Shown piece after piece: positions 5,876 to 14,056 of a DNA stretch of 64,000 bases. Source of the stretch: Sulfurovum riftiae (GTDB lineage: Bacteria; Campylobacterota; Campylobacteria; Campylobacterales; Sulfurovaceae). The DNA is taken from the NCBI RefSeq assembly GCF_001595645.1, contig NZ_LNKT01000034.1, forward strand, positions 62,001-126,000. The letters run 5' to 3'. A program made the translations under genes and the position numbers. Position 1 is the first letter of the stretch. Every line of letters begins with the position of its first letter. The notes beneath the pieces were generated by a model, which had not been told where the DNA came from, searched no databases, and saw only the letters and a program-made list of their open reading frames with translations.

Positions 5876-6937
5876 CTAAAACCGTTCCAAAATCTCATAT
5901 GCCGTATTCCGCTTCGCAGGCTTCTCTCCCACATCACGGATCAACGCTATCATCTCTTCCTGGTTCATCTGGTTATGTGCACCCGCTGCGGAGACGACAT
6001 TCTCTTCCATCATGGTCGAACCGAGGTCATTGGCACCAAAGAGCAGTGCCATCTGGCCGATGTATGAGCCCTGTGTCACCCATGAACTCTGAATGTTCGG
6101 CACATTGTCCAAAAACAGACGTGCCACTGCAAGGTAACGCAGATACTGGTTGGAGGTGGTCTTGGTAATGGTCGGCAACTCTCTTTTGAGCTGCGTGTGG
6201 TCACTCTGGTAGGACCACATGATAAAGGCTCTGAAACCGCCTGTTTCGTCCTGTAACTGACGAACAAGATCAAAGTGTTCTACAATTTCTCTGGTCGTCT
6301 CGACCGTACCGTACATCATCGTCGCCGTTGATTTTATGCCCAGTTTATGCGCTTCTCTGTGTACCTCTATCCAGGTATCTTTATCAAGCTTCTTGGGAGC
6401 GATGATATCTCTTACTCTGTCGGAAAGTATCTCCGCACCCGCTCCGGGAATGGAACTGAGACCTTTTGCTTTCAAACGTGCCAGCACTTCGGAAATACTC
6501 AGATCGGACCTGCGTGCAATATAGTCTATTTCGATCGCAGAGAATCCGTGAATGGTCACCTGCGGATATTTCTTGTGTATATGCTCCACAAGGTCTTCAT
6601 ACCACTCGATCTCCAGTTTGGGGTGTACACCTCCCTGAAAGAGTATCTGCGTTCCTCCGATGGCTATGAGCTCATCGATCTTCTGGTCGATCTCCTCAAA
6701 AGAGAGGATATAGGCATCCTCTTTCTTCTCATGCGTATAGAAGGCACAGAACTTGCAATCGACCCAGCAGATATTGGTGTAGTTGATGTTCCTGTCAACC
6801 ACAAATGTAGTCACACCTTTGGGATGCATCTCTCTCTTGCGTGCAAGTGCCATCTTTCCCAATGTTTTAAGGTCGGCATTTTCGATGAGATCTACCGCTT
6901 CATCGATGGTCATTCGTTTGGTCATGTTCATGGTCAT
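5876..6937 (-). CDS. mqnC: cyclic dehypoxanthinyl futalosine synthase (radical SAM)
   Basis: 353 residues. MqnC cyclises dehypoxanthine futalosine in the futalosine route to menaquinone, the route used by Campylobacterota. The radical-SAM cluster motif is CWVDCKFC (C-x3-C-x2-C, about residue 58-65), followed by GGVHP and a TIM-barrel with HGFSAIEIDY and GAGAEIL motifs; length is normal. The start at 6937 was chosen because AGGA lies six bases upstream. A longer GTG start at 6967 would lie within a REP element and is unlikely. Confidence 0.93.
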   Translation of the reverse strand: MTMNMTKRMTIDEAVDLIENADLKTLGKMALARKREMHPKGVTTFVVDRNINYTNICWVDCKFCAFYTHEKKEDAYILSFEEIDQKIDELIAIGGTQILFQGGVHPKLEIEWYEDLVEHIHKKYPQVTIHGFSAIEIDYIARRSDLSISEVLARLKAKGLSSIPGAGAEILSDRVRDIIAPKKLDKDTWIEVHREAHKLGIKSTATMMYGTVETTREIVEHFDLVRQLQDETGGFRAFIMWSYQSDHTQLKRELPTITKTTSNQYLRYLAVARLFLDNVPNIQSSWVTQGSYIGQMALLFGANDLGSTMMEENVVSAAGAHNQMNQEEMIALIRDVGEKPAKRNTAYEILERF

Positions 6938-6955
6938 TATCATTCCTGTATTATT

Positions 6956-7020
6956 GGGCGACCACAAGGGATCGCCCCTACATTATTTTTATTCCGTAGG
7001 GGTACCCCTTGTGGGTACCC
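6956..7020. repeat. REP pair, divergent stem subfamily
   Basis: An inverted element (6956-6981; stem GGGCGA-YC/GATCGCCC, loop ACAAGG) and a direct one (6996-7020; stem GGGTACCC, loop CTTGT). Both keep the CTAC/GTAG head and a CCTTGTGG-like loop but have stem sequences unrelated to the commonest REP. Confidence 0.75.
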
Positions 7021-7027
7021 AATACAT

Positions 7028-7420
7028 TTATTTGCCTATCGCATCCAATACACCGTTGATGAACTGCGGTGATTTCTCGTCTGCCAGTGATTTGGCAAGT
7101 TCCACAGCTTCGTTGATGATAATTGCCCTGTCCGTTTTGGCTATGAGTATCTCATAGGCACCCAGACGCAGAATGGCTTTCTCTACCCTGCCTATGGCAT
7201 CATAATCCCAGTCTGTCAGATGCTTCTCTATCTCTTCATCGATCATGGGAAGATTTTCAATGGTACCGTCAAAGAGGGAATGGGAGAAGTCTCTCTGCTT
7301 GTTGCGTATTTTGTCTTCTTCGAGGATCTCGTCGGAGAATTTGGCTATGTTTTCATTTCCCAGGTCGTAGGCATATAAAAGTCCTACGACCGCTGTTCTG
7401 GCTTGGTGTCTTGTTGCCAT
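7028..7420 (-). CDS. nusB: transcription antitermination protein NusB
   Basis: 130 residues, normal for NusB, starting MATRHQARTAVVGLLYAYD and ending with the family motif AVELAKSLADEKSPQFINGV. NusB with NusE binds boxA in rRNA leaders and supports antitermination. It follows ribH and kdsA on the same strand, the order common in Campylobacterota, though here REP pairs fill both intergenic gaps. Confidence 0.95.
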   Translation of the reverse strand: MATRHQARTAVVGLLYAYDLGNENIAKFSDEILEEDKIRNKQRDFSHSLFDGTIENLPMIDEEIEKHLTDWDYDAIGRVEKAILRLGAYEILIAKTDRAIIINEAVELAKSLADEKSPQFINGVLDAIGK

Positions 7421-7447
7421 ATTTTTCTATCCTTCTGTCTTTCCAAT

Positions 7448-7518
7448 GGTGGGCTGAAGCCCACCCTACGCTTTCACAATAAAATTAAATATTCATGTAG
7501 GGTAGGCTTCAGCCCACC
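7448..7518. repeat. REP pair, GTGGGCTTCAGCCCAC stem subfamily
   Basis: Inverted element 7448-7469 and direct element 7497-7518 (GTAGGGTAGGCTTCAGCCCACC, one stem mismatch). They sit between ribH and nusB, with heads facing each other. Confidence 0.8.
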
Positions 7519-7534
7519 ACACTAAATCTAATCT

Positions 7535-7999
7535 TTACAACTCTTCATATAAATTGATCAATTCGATCAGACCAACCATCGCTTCAGCACCTTTGTTACC
7601 AGCCTTGGTACCTGCTCTCTCGATCGCCTGCTCGATGCTGTCTACTGTAAGTACACCGAATGTCGCCGGTTTTCCGTACTTGAGGGTTACATTCGCCACA
7701 CCTTTTGTCGCCTCTGCAGAGACATAGTCAAAATGCGGTGTTGCTCCTCTGATGACCGCCCCAAGACAACAGACAGCATCATACTTGCCTGAAGCCAATG
7801 CTTTGTCAAGTGCGAACGGGATCTCAAAAGCTCCCGGTACAAGGATCAGGTCCAGCTCTTCAGGATCGCCGCCATGTCTTGCATAGGCATCTTTGGCACC
7901 CTCTACCAGTCTGTCTGTAATGAAGTGGTTGAATCTTGCATTGATGATCGCTACTTTTTTGCTTTTGTCTACGGAAAGATTTCCTTCTACTGTTTTCAT
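7535..7999 (-). CDS. ribH: 6,7-dimethyl-8-ribityllumazine synthase
   Basis: 154 residues. Condenses the ribityl-pyrimidinedione with dihydroxybutanone phosphate, the penultimate step of riboflavin synthesis. Family motifs are NARFNHFIT near the N-terminus, PGAFEIPF, and the active-site loop [13 protein letters not shown] with its catalytic His. Same-strand neighbour of kdsA and nusB. No FMN riboswitch is seen upstream; the 80-base gap to kdsA is taken up by a REP pair. Confidence 0.95.
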   Translation of the reverse strand: MKTVEGNLSVDKSKKVAIINARFNHFITDRLVEGAKDAYARHGGDPEELDLILVPGAFEIPFALDKALASGKYDAVCCLGAVIRGATPHFDYVSAEATKGVANVTLKYGKPATFGVLTVDSIEQAIERAGTKAGNKGAEAMVGLIELINLYEEL

Positions 8000-8023
8000 T
8001 TCTGTTTTTCCTTATTTTATTAT

Positions 8024-8075
8024 GTAGGGTCGGTTTACCGACCGTTTTAGTCTTTGGTCGGTAAACCGACCCTAC
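8024..8075. repeat. REP pair (convergent BIME)
   Basis: Direct copy 8024-8043 and inverted copy 8056-8075, both with the main GGTCGGT stem. They fill the kdsA-ribH gap; the second ends four bases before the kdsA stop codon. Confidence 0.88.
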
Positions 8076-8079
8076 GTAC

Positions 8080-8880
8080 TCATTCTATGATGCTTCGTAT
8101 GGCATCGATCTGTTCGATCAATCCATCAAGTTTTTGTAATTCTATCATATTTGGGCCGTCACTCAAAGCGATACTCGGATCGAAGTGGGTTTCGAAGAAG
8201 AAACCGTCTACACCGACCGCAGCCGCTGCACGTGAAAGATACGGTACGAAGCTGCTGTCGCCTCCGCTGCTTGCTCCGCCAGATGCCGGCATCTGCACCG
8301 AGTGTGTCGCATCGAAGATCACCGGTGCGAACTGGCGCATGGTCACAAGCCCGCGCATGTCAACCACAAGGTTCCCATACCCGAAGCTCGAACCGCGCTC
8401 TGTCAGCCAGACATTGTACTTTTCGGCATTCTCATAACTGACCTCGCCGTCAAAACCTCTTGTCTTGAGTACTTTTGCCACAGAGTGTTCCATGGCTGCC
8501 GGCGCAAGGAACTGCCCTTTTTTGATGTTCACTACCGCAGAAGTTTTCGCTGCTGCAACCAATAGGTCCGTCTGACGGCACAAGAATGCAGGAATCTGCA
8601 ATACATCCGCCACTTCGGCCGCTGCTACGGGCTGTGTATAGTCATGTACATCGGTCAGTATTTTGTAACCGAACCGATCTTTGACCTCCTGGAGCATTTT
8701 GAGCCCCTCTTCCAGACCGGGTCCCCTGAAACTGTCTAGACTCGTACGGTTGGCTTTGTCAAAACTCGCTTTGAAGTAGAAGTCCTTGGTACAGTCATCG
8801 TTGTATTTGCCCAAAGACTCTGCAATACGCATTACATTGTCACGGCTCTCAAGTACACATGGTCCGGCGATCAATATCAT
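8080..8880 (-). CDS. kdsA: 3-deoxy-8-phosphooctulonate synthase (KDO8P synthase)
   Basis: 266 residues. Joins arabinose 5-phosphate and phosphoenolpyruvate to form Kdo-8-phosphate for LPS inner core. Motifs seen: IAGPCVLES at the start, [12 protein letters not shown], the PEP-site GPGLEEGL, and C-terminal [12 protein letters not shown]. First gene of the kdsA-ribH-nusB run. It supplies Kdo to the LPS pathway whose core genes lie at 27-41 kb. Confidence 0.95.
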   Translation of the reverse strand: MILIAGPCVLESRDNVMRIAESLGKYNDDCTKDFYFKASFDKANRTSLDSFRGPGLEEGLKMLQEVKDRFGYKILTDVHDYTQPVAAAEVADVLQIPAFLCRQTDLLVAAAKTSAVVNIKKGQFLAPAAMEHSVAKVLKTRGFDGEVSYENAEKYNVWLTERGSSFGYGNLVVDMRGLVTMRQFAPVIFDATHSVQMPASGGASSGGDSSFVPYLSRAAAAVGVDGFFFETHFDPSIALSDGPNMIELQKLDGLIEQIDAIRSIIE

Positions 8881-8908
8881 TTCAATCCTTCTTCGCTTCC
8901 ATCAGGTG

Positions 8909-9811
8909 CTAATGTTTTGCTTTTGGCAGTGCCACCAACAGGCCTGACACTATGACAAGGATTATACCCAAAGTTGTCCAAAAATCCGGAATGGGGTCAC
9001 CCAGCATCACACCGATGATGACGGCAAAGACGATATTGCTGTAGGAGATGGTACCTACGATCCCCGCTTTGGTCAGTTCATACGCCTTTGTCATCAGCAG
9101 CTGTGACATCGTAGCGAAGATGCCTACCGCACTCACATAGAGCCACTCGCTACCCTGGGGCCATACGAACTTCGCGAACATCCAGTCGAACTTTTCGGTG
9201 ACGGTCACATAGGGGGTAATGAGCATCAAGAAAAGCGGCGCAATGGTCCCTACTCCCATGAAGGACATGACAATAGCACGGGTATCATAATATTTCCGAA
9301 GCTCCCTGATAGAGGTATATGCCAAGGCTGCACCGATACCCGAAAAGATACCCAGCACATCATACTTGTCGAACGATCCGCCCTGCGGCTGTGCGACCAG
9401 CACGATACCGACAAATCCGATGACAATGGCAAGCAGTGCGGAAGGATGCAGTTTTTCCCGTAAAAAGAGATAGGCGAAGATCGCTACAAAGATCGGGGAG
9501 GTCTTGTTGTAGGTGACCGCTTCTCCCAGAGGAATGTGCGCCATGATGTAAAAATAGGCCAGAAGTGCTGCAAAACCGATAGAACCGCGAAAGATCAAAA
9601 GCAGGAACTTTCCACCGGTCTGTTTCAGGGGTACCTTGTAGATGGAGAGTCCCACAAGCACGACACCGAAGATGTTTCTGAAAAAGGTCACCTCAACGGG
9701 AGGCAGTACCTGTGAGACCACCTTTGCAAAGCCGCCCATGGCAGCAAAAGATAGTGATGCCAGAAGCATCAGGAGAATACCTCTGTCCATATTTTTTATA
9801 AATGTTTTCAT
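8909..9811 (-). CDS. EamA-family (DMT superfamily) transporter
   Basis: 300 residues with about ten hydrophobic helices in two EamA repeats (about 13-140 and 155-295). The N-terminal half contains the typical FFRNIFGVVLVGLS and the second the usual LGIILVIVSGLLVALPKAK end. Substrate cannot be told; family members export amino acids, nucleotides or lipids. The start codon at 9811 abuts a tandem heptamer array that replaces any recognisable ribosome site; an internal ATG at 9790 is an alternative. Confidence 0.85.
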   Translation of the reverse strand: MKTFIKNMDRGILLMLLASLSFAAMGGFAKVVSQVLPPVEVTFFRNIFGVVLVGLSIYKVPLKQTGGKFLLLIFRGSIGFAALLAYFYIMAHIPLGEAVTYNKTSPIFVAIFAYLFLREKLHPSALLAIVIGFVGIVLVAQPQGGSFDKYDVLGIFSGIGAALAYTSIRELRKYYDTRAIVMSFMGVGTIAPLFLMLITPYVTVTEKFDWMFAKFVWPQGSEWLYVSAVGIFATMSQLLMTKAYELTKAGIVGTISYSNIVFAVIIGVMLGDPIPDFWTTLGIILVIVSGLLVALPKAKH

Positions 9812-9834
9812 TTCTAATTTCTAATTTCTAATTT
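9811..9834. repeat. tandem heptamer TTTCTAA (about 3.3 copies)
   Basis: Period-7 direct repeat TTTCTAA lying directly upstream of the EamA gene start. The same unit recurs at 22374-22404. Confidence 0.85.
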
Positions 9835-9906
9835 TCTCGCCGAAGTGTAACATAATTTAGTATTATTACTCAGGATGGTTCACTATTTTTGGTTACAATC
9901 TACCCT

Positions 9907-10167
9907 ATGAATGAAACAGAATTTTATGTCAGGCTCCTTGCACTGCCTGACGGAGCAAATGATGTGCTCTACCTTGGAAAGCGATACCTCCTGCGTAAAG
10001 AGACACTGCTGAACGGAAAACTCATCAAGATCTATGCCGAGGAGCTTGGTGCCAATAACATTGTCAGCGGAAATTATTATCCTTCCATAAAAAACGGTAT
10101 GCTCAAACCCTGCGAAATGTCTGACAGGAAGGTCATTGACTTTGTATTGAACTGTAAGGCTATTTGA
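9907..10167 (+). CDS. small hypothetical protein
   Basis: 86 residues from ATG 9907 (MNETEFYVRLLALPDGANDV), mixed alpha/beta in character, no signal peptide or membrane segment, one Cys near each of positions 68 and 83. It stands alone on the plus strand and overlaps the DUF3108 gene tail-to-tail by eight bases. The minus-strand frame covering the same bases has no ribosome site and a less protein-like composition. Function unknown; not recognised. Confidence 0.6.
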   Translation: MNETEFYVRLLALPDGANDVLYLGKRYLLRKETLLNGKLIKIYAEELGANNIVSGNYYPSIKNGMLKPCEMSDRKVIDFVLNCKAI

Positions 10168-10900
10168 CTCTATTTGCCACAAGGTCTCCATAGAGTATCA
10201 GATCTTTCAGGACCGCTTTTTCTGCGATCCCGTCTTTTCCAATGGCGATCATCAGTTCGCCTCTGCTACTCTCGAAAAGTTTCTGATATACAATAGCTGT
10301 CAGATAGTGGAAATCTCCCTTACCCAGACTCTCTTCATAGCGTTTTCGATCTTTTGCTTCAGGGATCACGATCGTCACTTTGCCATTCTGTTTCTCCGCA
10401 CCCACAGCGGTCAGTTCATATCTCCCCGCTTTGTTCAGGTCTACTCTGTCGGGCAGATTGAAATAGAGCGTCAGCAGGTCATCCCTGCTGTAAAAGTCGA
10501 GTATTTTGCTCTCCTTGCCATATATCTCTCCAGCTTTTTTCTTTACGTAGGACTTTGTCACTTTTTTGTTCTTATGGTCGATTGTGTAATGCTTGGTACT
10601 CACTTTATTGCCATAACTTCTGAACACTTCAAGCGAATCCGAAACGAACATACCATCCACAATATGTCCTCTGCTGACATACTTCTCCCGGCGGTTCTTG
10701 CTCAAACGCTTCACTATACCCGTCGTTCTGGCACTCACCTCAATAACATAGGTGTCGTCTTTGGTTTCAAGATGTGCCTCACTGATGCCGAGTTCTCCGA
10801 ACATACCGTAACTGACACTGTAGGTTGCATTGAGTGTTTTGGCTTCTGACATGGTCAACAAAAGTATCAGTAAAAACAGCACCCAAATATTTTTCTTCAT
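10160..10900 (-). CDS. DUF3108 domain protein, exported
   Basis: 246 residues with a clear signal peptide (MKKNIWVLFLLILLLTMSEA). The mature part has the DUF3108 pattern: ATYSVSYGMFGELG at the start, repeated beta segments, and a C-terminal FHYLTAIVYQKLFE. Likely periplasmic; the family's function is not established. ATG 10900 has AGGAG eight bases upstream; a longer reading frame back to 11260 overlaps the mscS gene and is rejected. Divergent from mscS, sharing a short AT-rich promoter region. Confidence 0.85.
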   Translation of the reverse strand: MKKNIWVLFLLILLLTMSEAKTLNATYSVSYGMFGELGISEAHLETKDDTYVIEVSARTTGIVKRLSKNRREKYVSRGHIVDGMFVSDSLEVFRSYGNKVSTKHYTIDHKNKKVTKSYVKKKAGEIYGKESKILDFYSRDDLLTLYFNLPDRVDLNKAGRYELTAVGAEKQNGKVTIVIPEAKDRKRYEESLGKGDFHYLTAIVYQKLFESSRGELMIAIGKDGIAEKAVLKDLILYGDLVANRVK

Positions 10901-10930
10901 TATATTACTCCTATTTGAATATAACTTTAC

Positions 10931-10936
10931 TATAAT
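10931..10936 (+). promoter_or_regulatory. -10 box upstream of mscS
   Basis: Perfect TATAAT in TTTACTATAATTATG. Initiation about seven bases later leaves a short leader before the GTG start at 10968, and rules out the in-frame ATG at 10938 as a likely start. Confidence 0.5.
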
Positions 10937-10967
10937 TATGTGTATAAAATGTGAAAAGGACCCCATA

Positions 10968-12200
10968 GTGCCGACCATAGCAGAGACCAATACCTCCAAA
11001 GACCTGAATGCAGTTGAAGCAAAGATAGACAATGACAGCCTGAACGTCATCAACACACTGGATACGGAGATCATCGCTTCAGTACAGACACAGCTTGCAC
11101 CTGTGTATGAGCAGTACCCTCTTTTGACAAAAACGATCTGGGGAATCCCCTTTGCCAATCTTGGAGCAGCCATACTGCTTTTTATGCTGATCCTTCTTCT
11201 GCGTAAAGCATTTACACGTATTGTACTGGTACTGCTCCAGAATTTTGCCAAGAATTCCAATACCTACTATGACGACAGAGTGATCTCCGCGCTCAAAGAA
11301 CCTGTACGTTTTGCATTTATCGTCGTTGCGCTGCATGTCTTCTTTCTGCTCATCTACAAAGAAACTGACTTTATTGTGAATATCCTCGATACGCTCATTA
11401 TCTATACCCTTTTCTGGGCTATCCTGTCGGTTACAGAAGCACTACGCGGCCTTATCTACAAAGCTACTGCCCAATTCAATAAAGATCTCTCCAAGGAGAT
11501 GGGAAATTTCATATTGACCATTTTAAAGATCCTCATTGGCGGTATTGGACTGGGTGCCATGCTGAAAGTATGGGGTGTCAATGTCACGGCACTGGTCGCC
11601 TCTTTGGGGCTTGGTGGTCTTGCTTTTGCCCTTGCAGCCAAAGATACGGCTTCGAACCTCTTTGGTTCATTCGCGCTGCTTGCAGACAAGTCCATACGTA
11701 TCGGTGAATGGGTGAAAATCGGCTCTGTGGAAGGTGTGGTCGAAGATGTCGGTATGCGGACGACCAAGATACGTTCTTTCCAGAAATCGCTCATCACCGT
11801 ACCCAACCAGGTCGTTGCCAACACACCCATAGAGAACTTCTCACGCAGAGGAATCCGACGTATCAAAATGACCATCGGTCTGACCTACGGTACCACAAGC
11901 GAACAGATCACGCAGATCATTGCCGATATCAAAAGTATGCTGCAGAATCACGAAGGGATCGCGCAGGATGAATCCCTTATGGTGAACTTCAATGATTTTG
12001 GAGACTCTTCACTCAACATCTTTATCTATACCTTCGCCCACACTGCCAACTGGGCCAAATACCTTGATATCAGGGAAGATATCCATCTCAAGATCATGAA
12101 GATCGTGGAAGAGAACGGGAGCAGTTTTGCTTTCCCGTCACAGAGTGTTTATGTGGAGTCTCTTCCAAAGGAAGAGAAGGGTTCAGCGTTAAGCGTGTAG
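10968..12200 (+). CDS. MscS-family mechanosensitive channel
   Basis: 410 residues from GTG 10968, which has AAAAGGA seven bases upstream. Hydrophobic helices lie near 65-85, 115-135, 145-165 and 190-215. The pore helix and following beta domain show the family signature VTALVASLGLGGLAFALAAK followed by DTASNLFGS, and the cytoplasmic domain TVPNQVVANTPIENFSRR. These channels open under membrane tension and release osmolytes. The C-terminus (KGSALSV) is encoded by a degenerate period-7 stretch (12182-12205). Confidence 0.9.
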   Translation: MPTIAETNTSKDLNAVEAKIDNDSLNVINTLDTEIIASVQTQLAPVYEQYPLLTKTIWGIPFANLGAAILLFMLILLLRKAFTRIVLVLLQNFAKNSNTYYDDRVISALKEPVRFAFIVVALHVFFLLIYKETDFIVNILDTLIIYTLFWAILSVTEALRGLIYKATAQFNKDLSKEMGNFILTILKILIGGIGLGAMLKVWGVNVTALVASLGLGGLAFALAAKDTASNLFGSFALLADKSIRIGEWVKIGSVEGVVEDVGMRTTKIRSFQKSLITVPNQVVANTPIENFSRRGIRRIKMTIGLTYGTTSEQITQIIADIKSMLQNHEGIAQDESLMVNFNDFGDSSLNIFIYTFAHTANWAKYLDIREDIHLKIMKIVEENGSSFAFPSQSVYVESLPKEEKGSALSV

Positions 12201-12248
12201 CGTTCAGAATAAGAGTTATAATCTTTTCTATGTTTTATTAATCACACG

Positions 12249-12268
12249 GAGTGTACAGGTTTACACTC
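12249..12268 (+). terminator. hairpin downstream of mscS
   Basis: GAGTGTA and TACACTC form a 7-bp stem with a 6-base loop, 48 bases after the mscS stop; no T tract follows, so termination is uncertain. Confidence 0.35.
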
Positions 12269-12320
12269 TAAACTACTGTCATATCTAATTAACCTGTTAC
12301 ACGTTGTTCTCAAATTACGC

Positions 12321-12326
12321 TATAAT
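12321..12326 (+). promoter_or_regulatory. -10 box upstream of der
   Basis: TATAAT preceded by ACGC; the predicted transcript would carry the REP pair at 12341-12415 in the der leader. Confidence 0.5.
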
Positions 12327-12340
12327 TGCATCAATAAAAC

Positions 12341-12415
12341 GTAGGGTCGATTTATCGACCACTCACTAAATAAATTTGAATATATTAGACAAGGTGGTCG
12401 GTGAACCGACCCTAC
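12341..12415. repeat. REP pair in the der leader
   Basis: Direct copy 12341-12360 (GGTCGAT stem variant) and inverted copy 12396-12415 (GTGAACC loop variant), ending 20 bases before the der ATG. Between them the bases are AT-rich and featureless. Confidence 0.85.
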
Positions 12416-12435
12416 GTGAGAGAAAGTACAATTTT

Positions 12436-13836
12436 ATGCAAGAACACAACCTAAAAAAAGTAGCCATATTGGGACGTCCCAATGTAGGCAAATCTTCCCT
12501 TTTCAACCGTCTGGCAAGACAGAGAGATGCCATTACCTCCGATGTATCCGGTACGACACGTGACATCAAAAAACGTATCGTAACCATTTCGGGAAACCGT
12601 GACTTCGAAGTCATCGACACAGGCGGGATCGACTACTCCTCGGAACTCTTCTCCAAAGTAGCGGAATTCTCTTTGAGAGCCGCCGATATGGCCGATGTCA
12701 TCGTCTATATGGTGGATGGGAAGACCATCCCGGACGAAGAGGACAAAGAACTCTTCTATAAACTTCAGCAGATGAACAAACCGCTTGCTCTTGTGGTCAA
12801 CAAGATAGACAATGACAAAGAAGAGGAGCGGTACTGGGAATTCCTTGAATTCGGAGCCGATGCGACCTTCCCAATGTCAGTCAGCCACAACCGTTACTTC
12901 AACGACTTCTATGCCTGGCTGGAAGAGTACATTCCTGCAAAAGAAGAGAAACCCGAACTGCAGATCGAAGAAGCGGAAGTTGACCCCTTCGAAGAGATCG
13001 TCCGCGATATCAACAGTACAGTTGAAGATGAGGACCAGGAAGTCTCAGTAGCCATTATCGGACGTGTCAATACAGGGAAAAGCTCCCTTCTCAATGCCCT
13101 GCTTGGTGAAGAACGTTCTGTCGTATCGGACGTTGCCGGTACGACCATTGACCCTATCGACGAGCAGATCGAATACAATGACTACAAGATCACCTTTGTC
13201 GACACTGCCGGTATCCGAAGGCGCGGGAAGATCGTAGGGATCGAGAAATATGCGCTCGGACGTACCGAAGCAATGCTGGAAAAGGCCGATATAGCCCTGT
13301 TGATGATCGATGCAACGGTCGGTGTTACCGAACTCGATGAACGTATCGCGGGACTGATCGAAAAGTTCAGACTTGGCACGCTCATTGTCATCAACAAATG
13401 GGATATTCGCGGAGAGAAGACTTATGAAGAGGCAGTGGATGACATTCGTGACGAACTCAAGTTCCTGCACTATGCACCGCTCATTACCATCTCTGCAAAG
13501 ACCGGTATGCGTGTCAACAAGATACTCGACCAGATCACCACGATCTATGAGAAATATAAGCAGAGAATACCTACTTCCAAGCTCAATGACGTACTCAGAG
13601 AAGCGATGCAGCGACACCATGTCCCTTCCTACAACGGGGCCCTGGTCAAGATAAAGTTCGCTACACAGTACGAGACGAAACCGCCGAAGATCGCACTGAT
13701 CACCAACCGTCCGGACGGTCTGCATTTCTCTTACAAACGTTACCTATCCAACTACATTCGAAGCAAATTCGACTTCGAGGGTGTACCGTTGGATATTGTC
13801 GCAAGAAAACGCGGGGAACGATTCGAGGAAGATTAA
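12436..13836 (+). CDS. der: ribosome biogenesis GTPase Der (EngA)
   Basis: 466 residues with two GTPase domains in tandem: GRPNVGKSS (about residue 13) with DTGG and NKID, then GRVNTGKSS (about 205) with DTAG and NKWD, then a C-terminal KH-like domain ending RKRGERFEED. Der is needed for 50S subunit maturation. ATG 12436 was chosen over an upstream in-frame ATG because the extra residues derive from a REP element. The ribosome site (GAGAGAAAG) is weak. Confidence 0.95.
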   Translation: MQEHNLKKVAILGRPNVGKSSLFNRLARQRDAITSDVSGTTRDIKKRIVTISGNRDFEVIDTGGIDYSSELFSKVAEFSLRAADMADVIVYMVDGKTIPDEEDKELFYKLQQMNKPLALVVNKIDNDKEEERYWEFLEFGADATFPMSVSHNRYFNDFYAWLEEYIPAKEEKPELQIEEAEVDPFEEIVRDINSTVEDEDQEVSVAIIGRVNTGKSSLLNALLGEERSVVSDVAGTTIDPIDEQIEYNDYKITFVDTAGIRRRGKIVGIEKYALGRTEAMLEKADIALLMIDATVGVTELDERIAGLIEKFRLGTLIVINKWDIRGEKTYEEAVDDIRDELKFLHYAPLITISAKTGMRVNKILDQITTIYEKYKQRIPTSKLNDVLREAMQRHHVPSYNGALVKIKFATQYETKPPKIALITNRPDGLHFSYKRYLSNYIRSKFDFEGVPLDIVARKRGERFEED

Positions 13837-13839
13837 TCC

Positions 13840-13947
13840 GTAGGGTCGGTTCACCGACCATAAACAAAACCACCTTCCTTAAATCAATAATATAAAAATG
13901 GTCGATAAATCGACCCTACTGTTTTGGTGGACAATTGCCCACCCTAC
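13840..13947. repeat. three REP elements downstream of der
   Basis: Direct 13840-13859 (TTCACC loop variant), inverted 13900-13919 (GGTCGAT stem) and inverted 13926-13947 (stem GGTGGRC/GYCCACC, loop CAATT). Three stem subfamilies stand together, all keeping the GTAG/CTAC head. Confidence 0.85.
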
Positions 13948-13984
13948 GATACAAATCAAAGTTTTTTGTAAAAAAACTTACCGA

Positions 13985-14016
13985 AATTCCTAATTCCTAA
14001 TTCCTAATTCCTAATT
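13985..14016. repeat. tandem heptamer ATTCCTA (about 4.5 copies)
   Basis: AATTCCT repeated with period 7 just upstream of the trpS promoter. Its reverse complement forms the array at 15014-15049 on the other side of trpS. Confidence 0.9.
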
Positions 14017-14051
14017 CTCCTGCTATAATTTCACAGAAATTACAGCAGGAG
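14017..14051 (+). promoter_or_regulatory. trpS promoter with dyad that pairs with the ribosome site
   Basis: TATAAT at 14024-14029 serves as -10. Around it CTCCTGCT (14017-14024) and AGCAGGAG (14044-14051) are perfect 8-base inverted arms with further AT pairing inside; the right arm contains the trpS Shine-Dalgarno. Because the left arm overlaps the -10, it would be in the RNA only if transcription starts upstream. It may equally be a DNA operator. Confidence 0.5.
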
Positions 14052-14056
14052 CAACT

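Noticed and set aside
8000-8079. FMN riboswitch upstream of ribH
   Set aside because: The gap is entirely a REP pair and lacks the conserved RFN sequence blocks.
9883-10191. Minus-strand 102-codon frame opposite the 86-residue gene
   Set aside because: No ribosome site, and it overlaps the DUF3108 gene end. The plus-strand frame has a better start and composition.
10830-10967. Longer start for mscS
   Set aside because: It overlaps the divergent DUF3108 gene and its promoter; GTG 10968 has a good ribosome site downstream of a TATAAT box.
10901-11260. N-terminal extension of the DUF3108 gene
   Set aside because: It would overlap the mscS coding region head-on; the signal peptide and AGGAG place the start at 10900.
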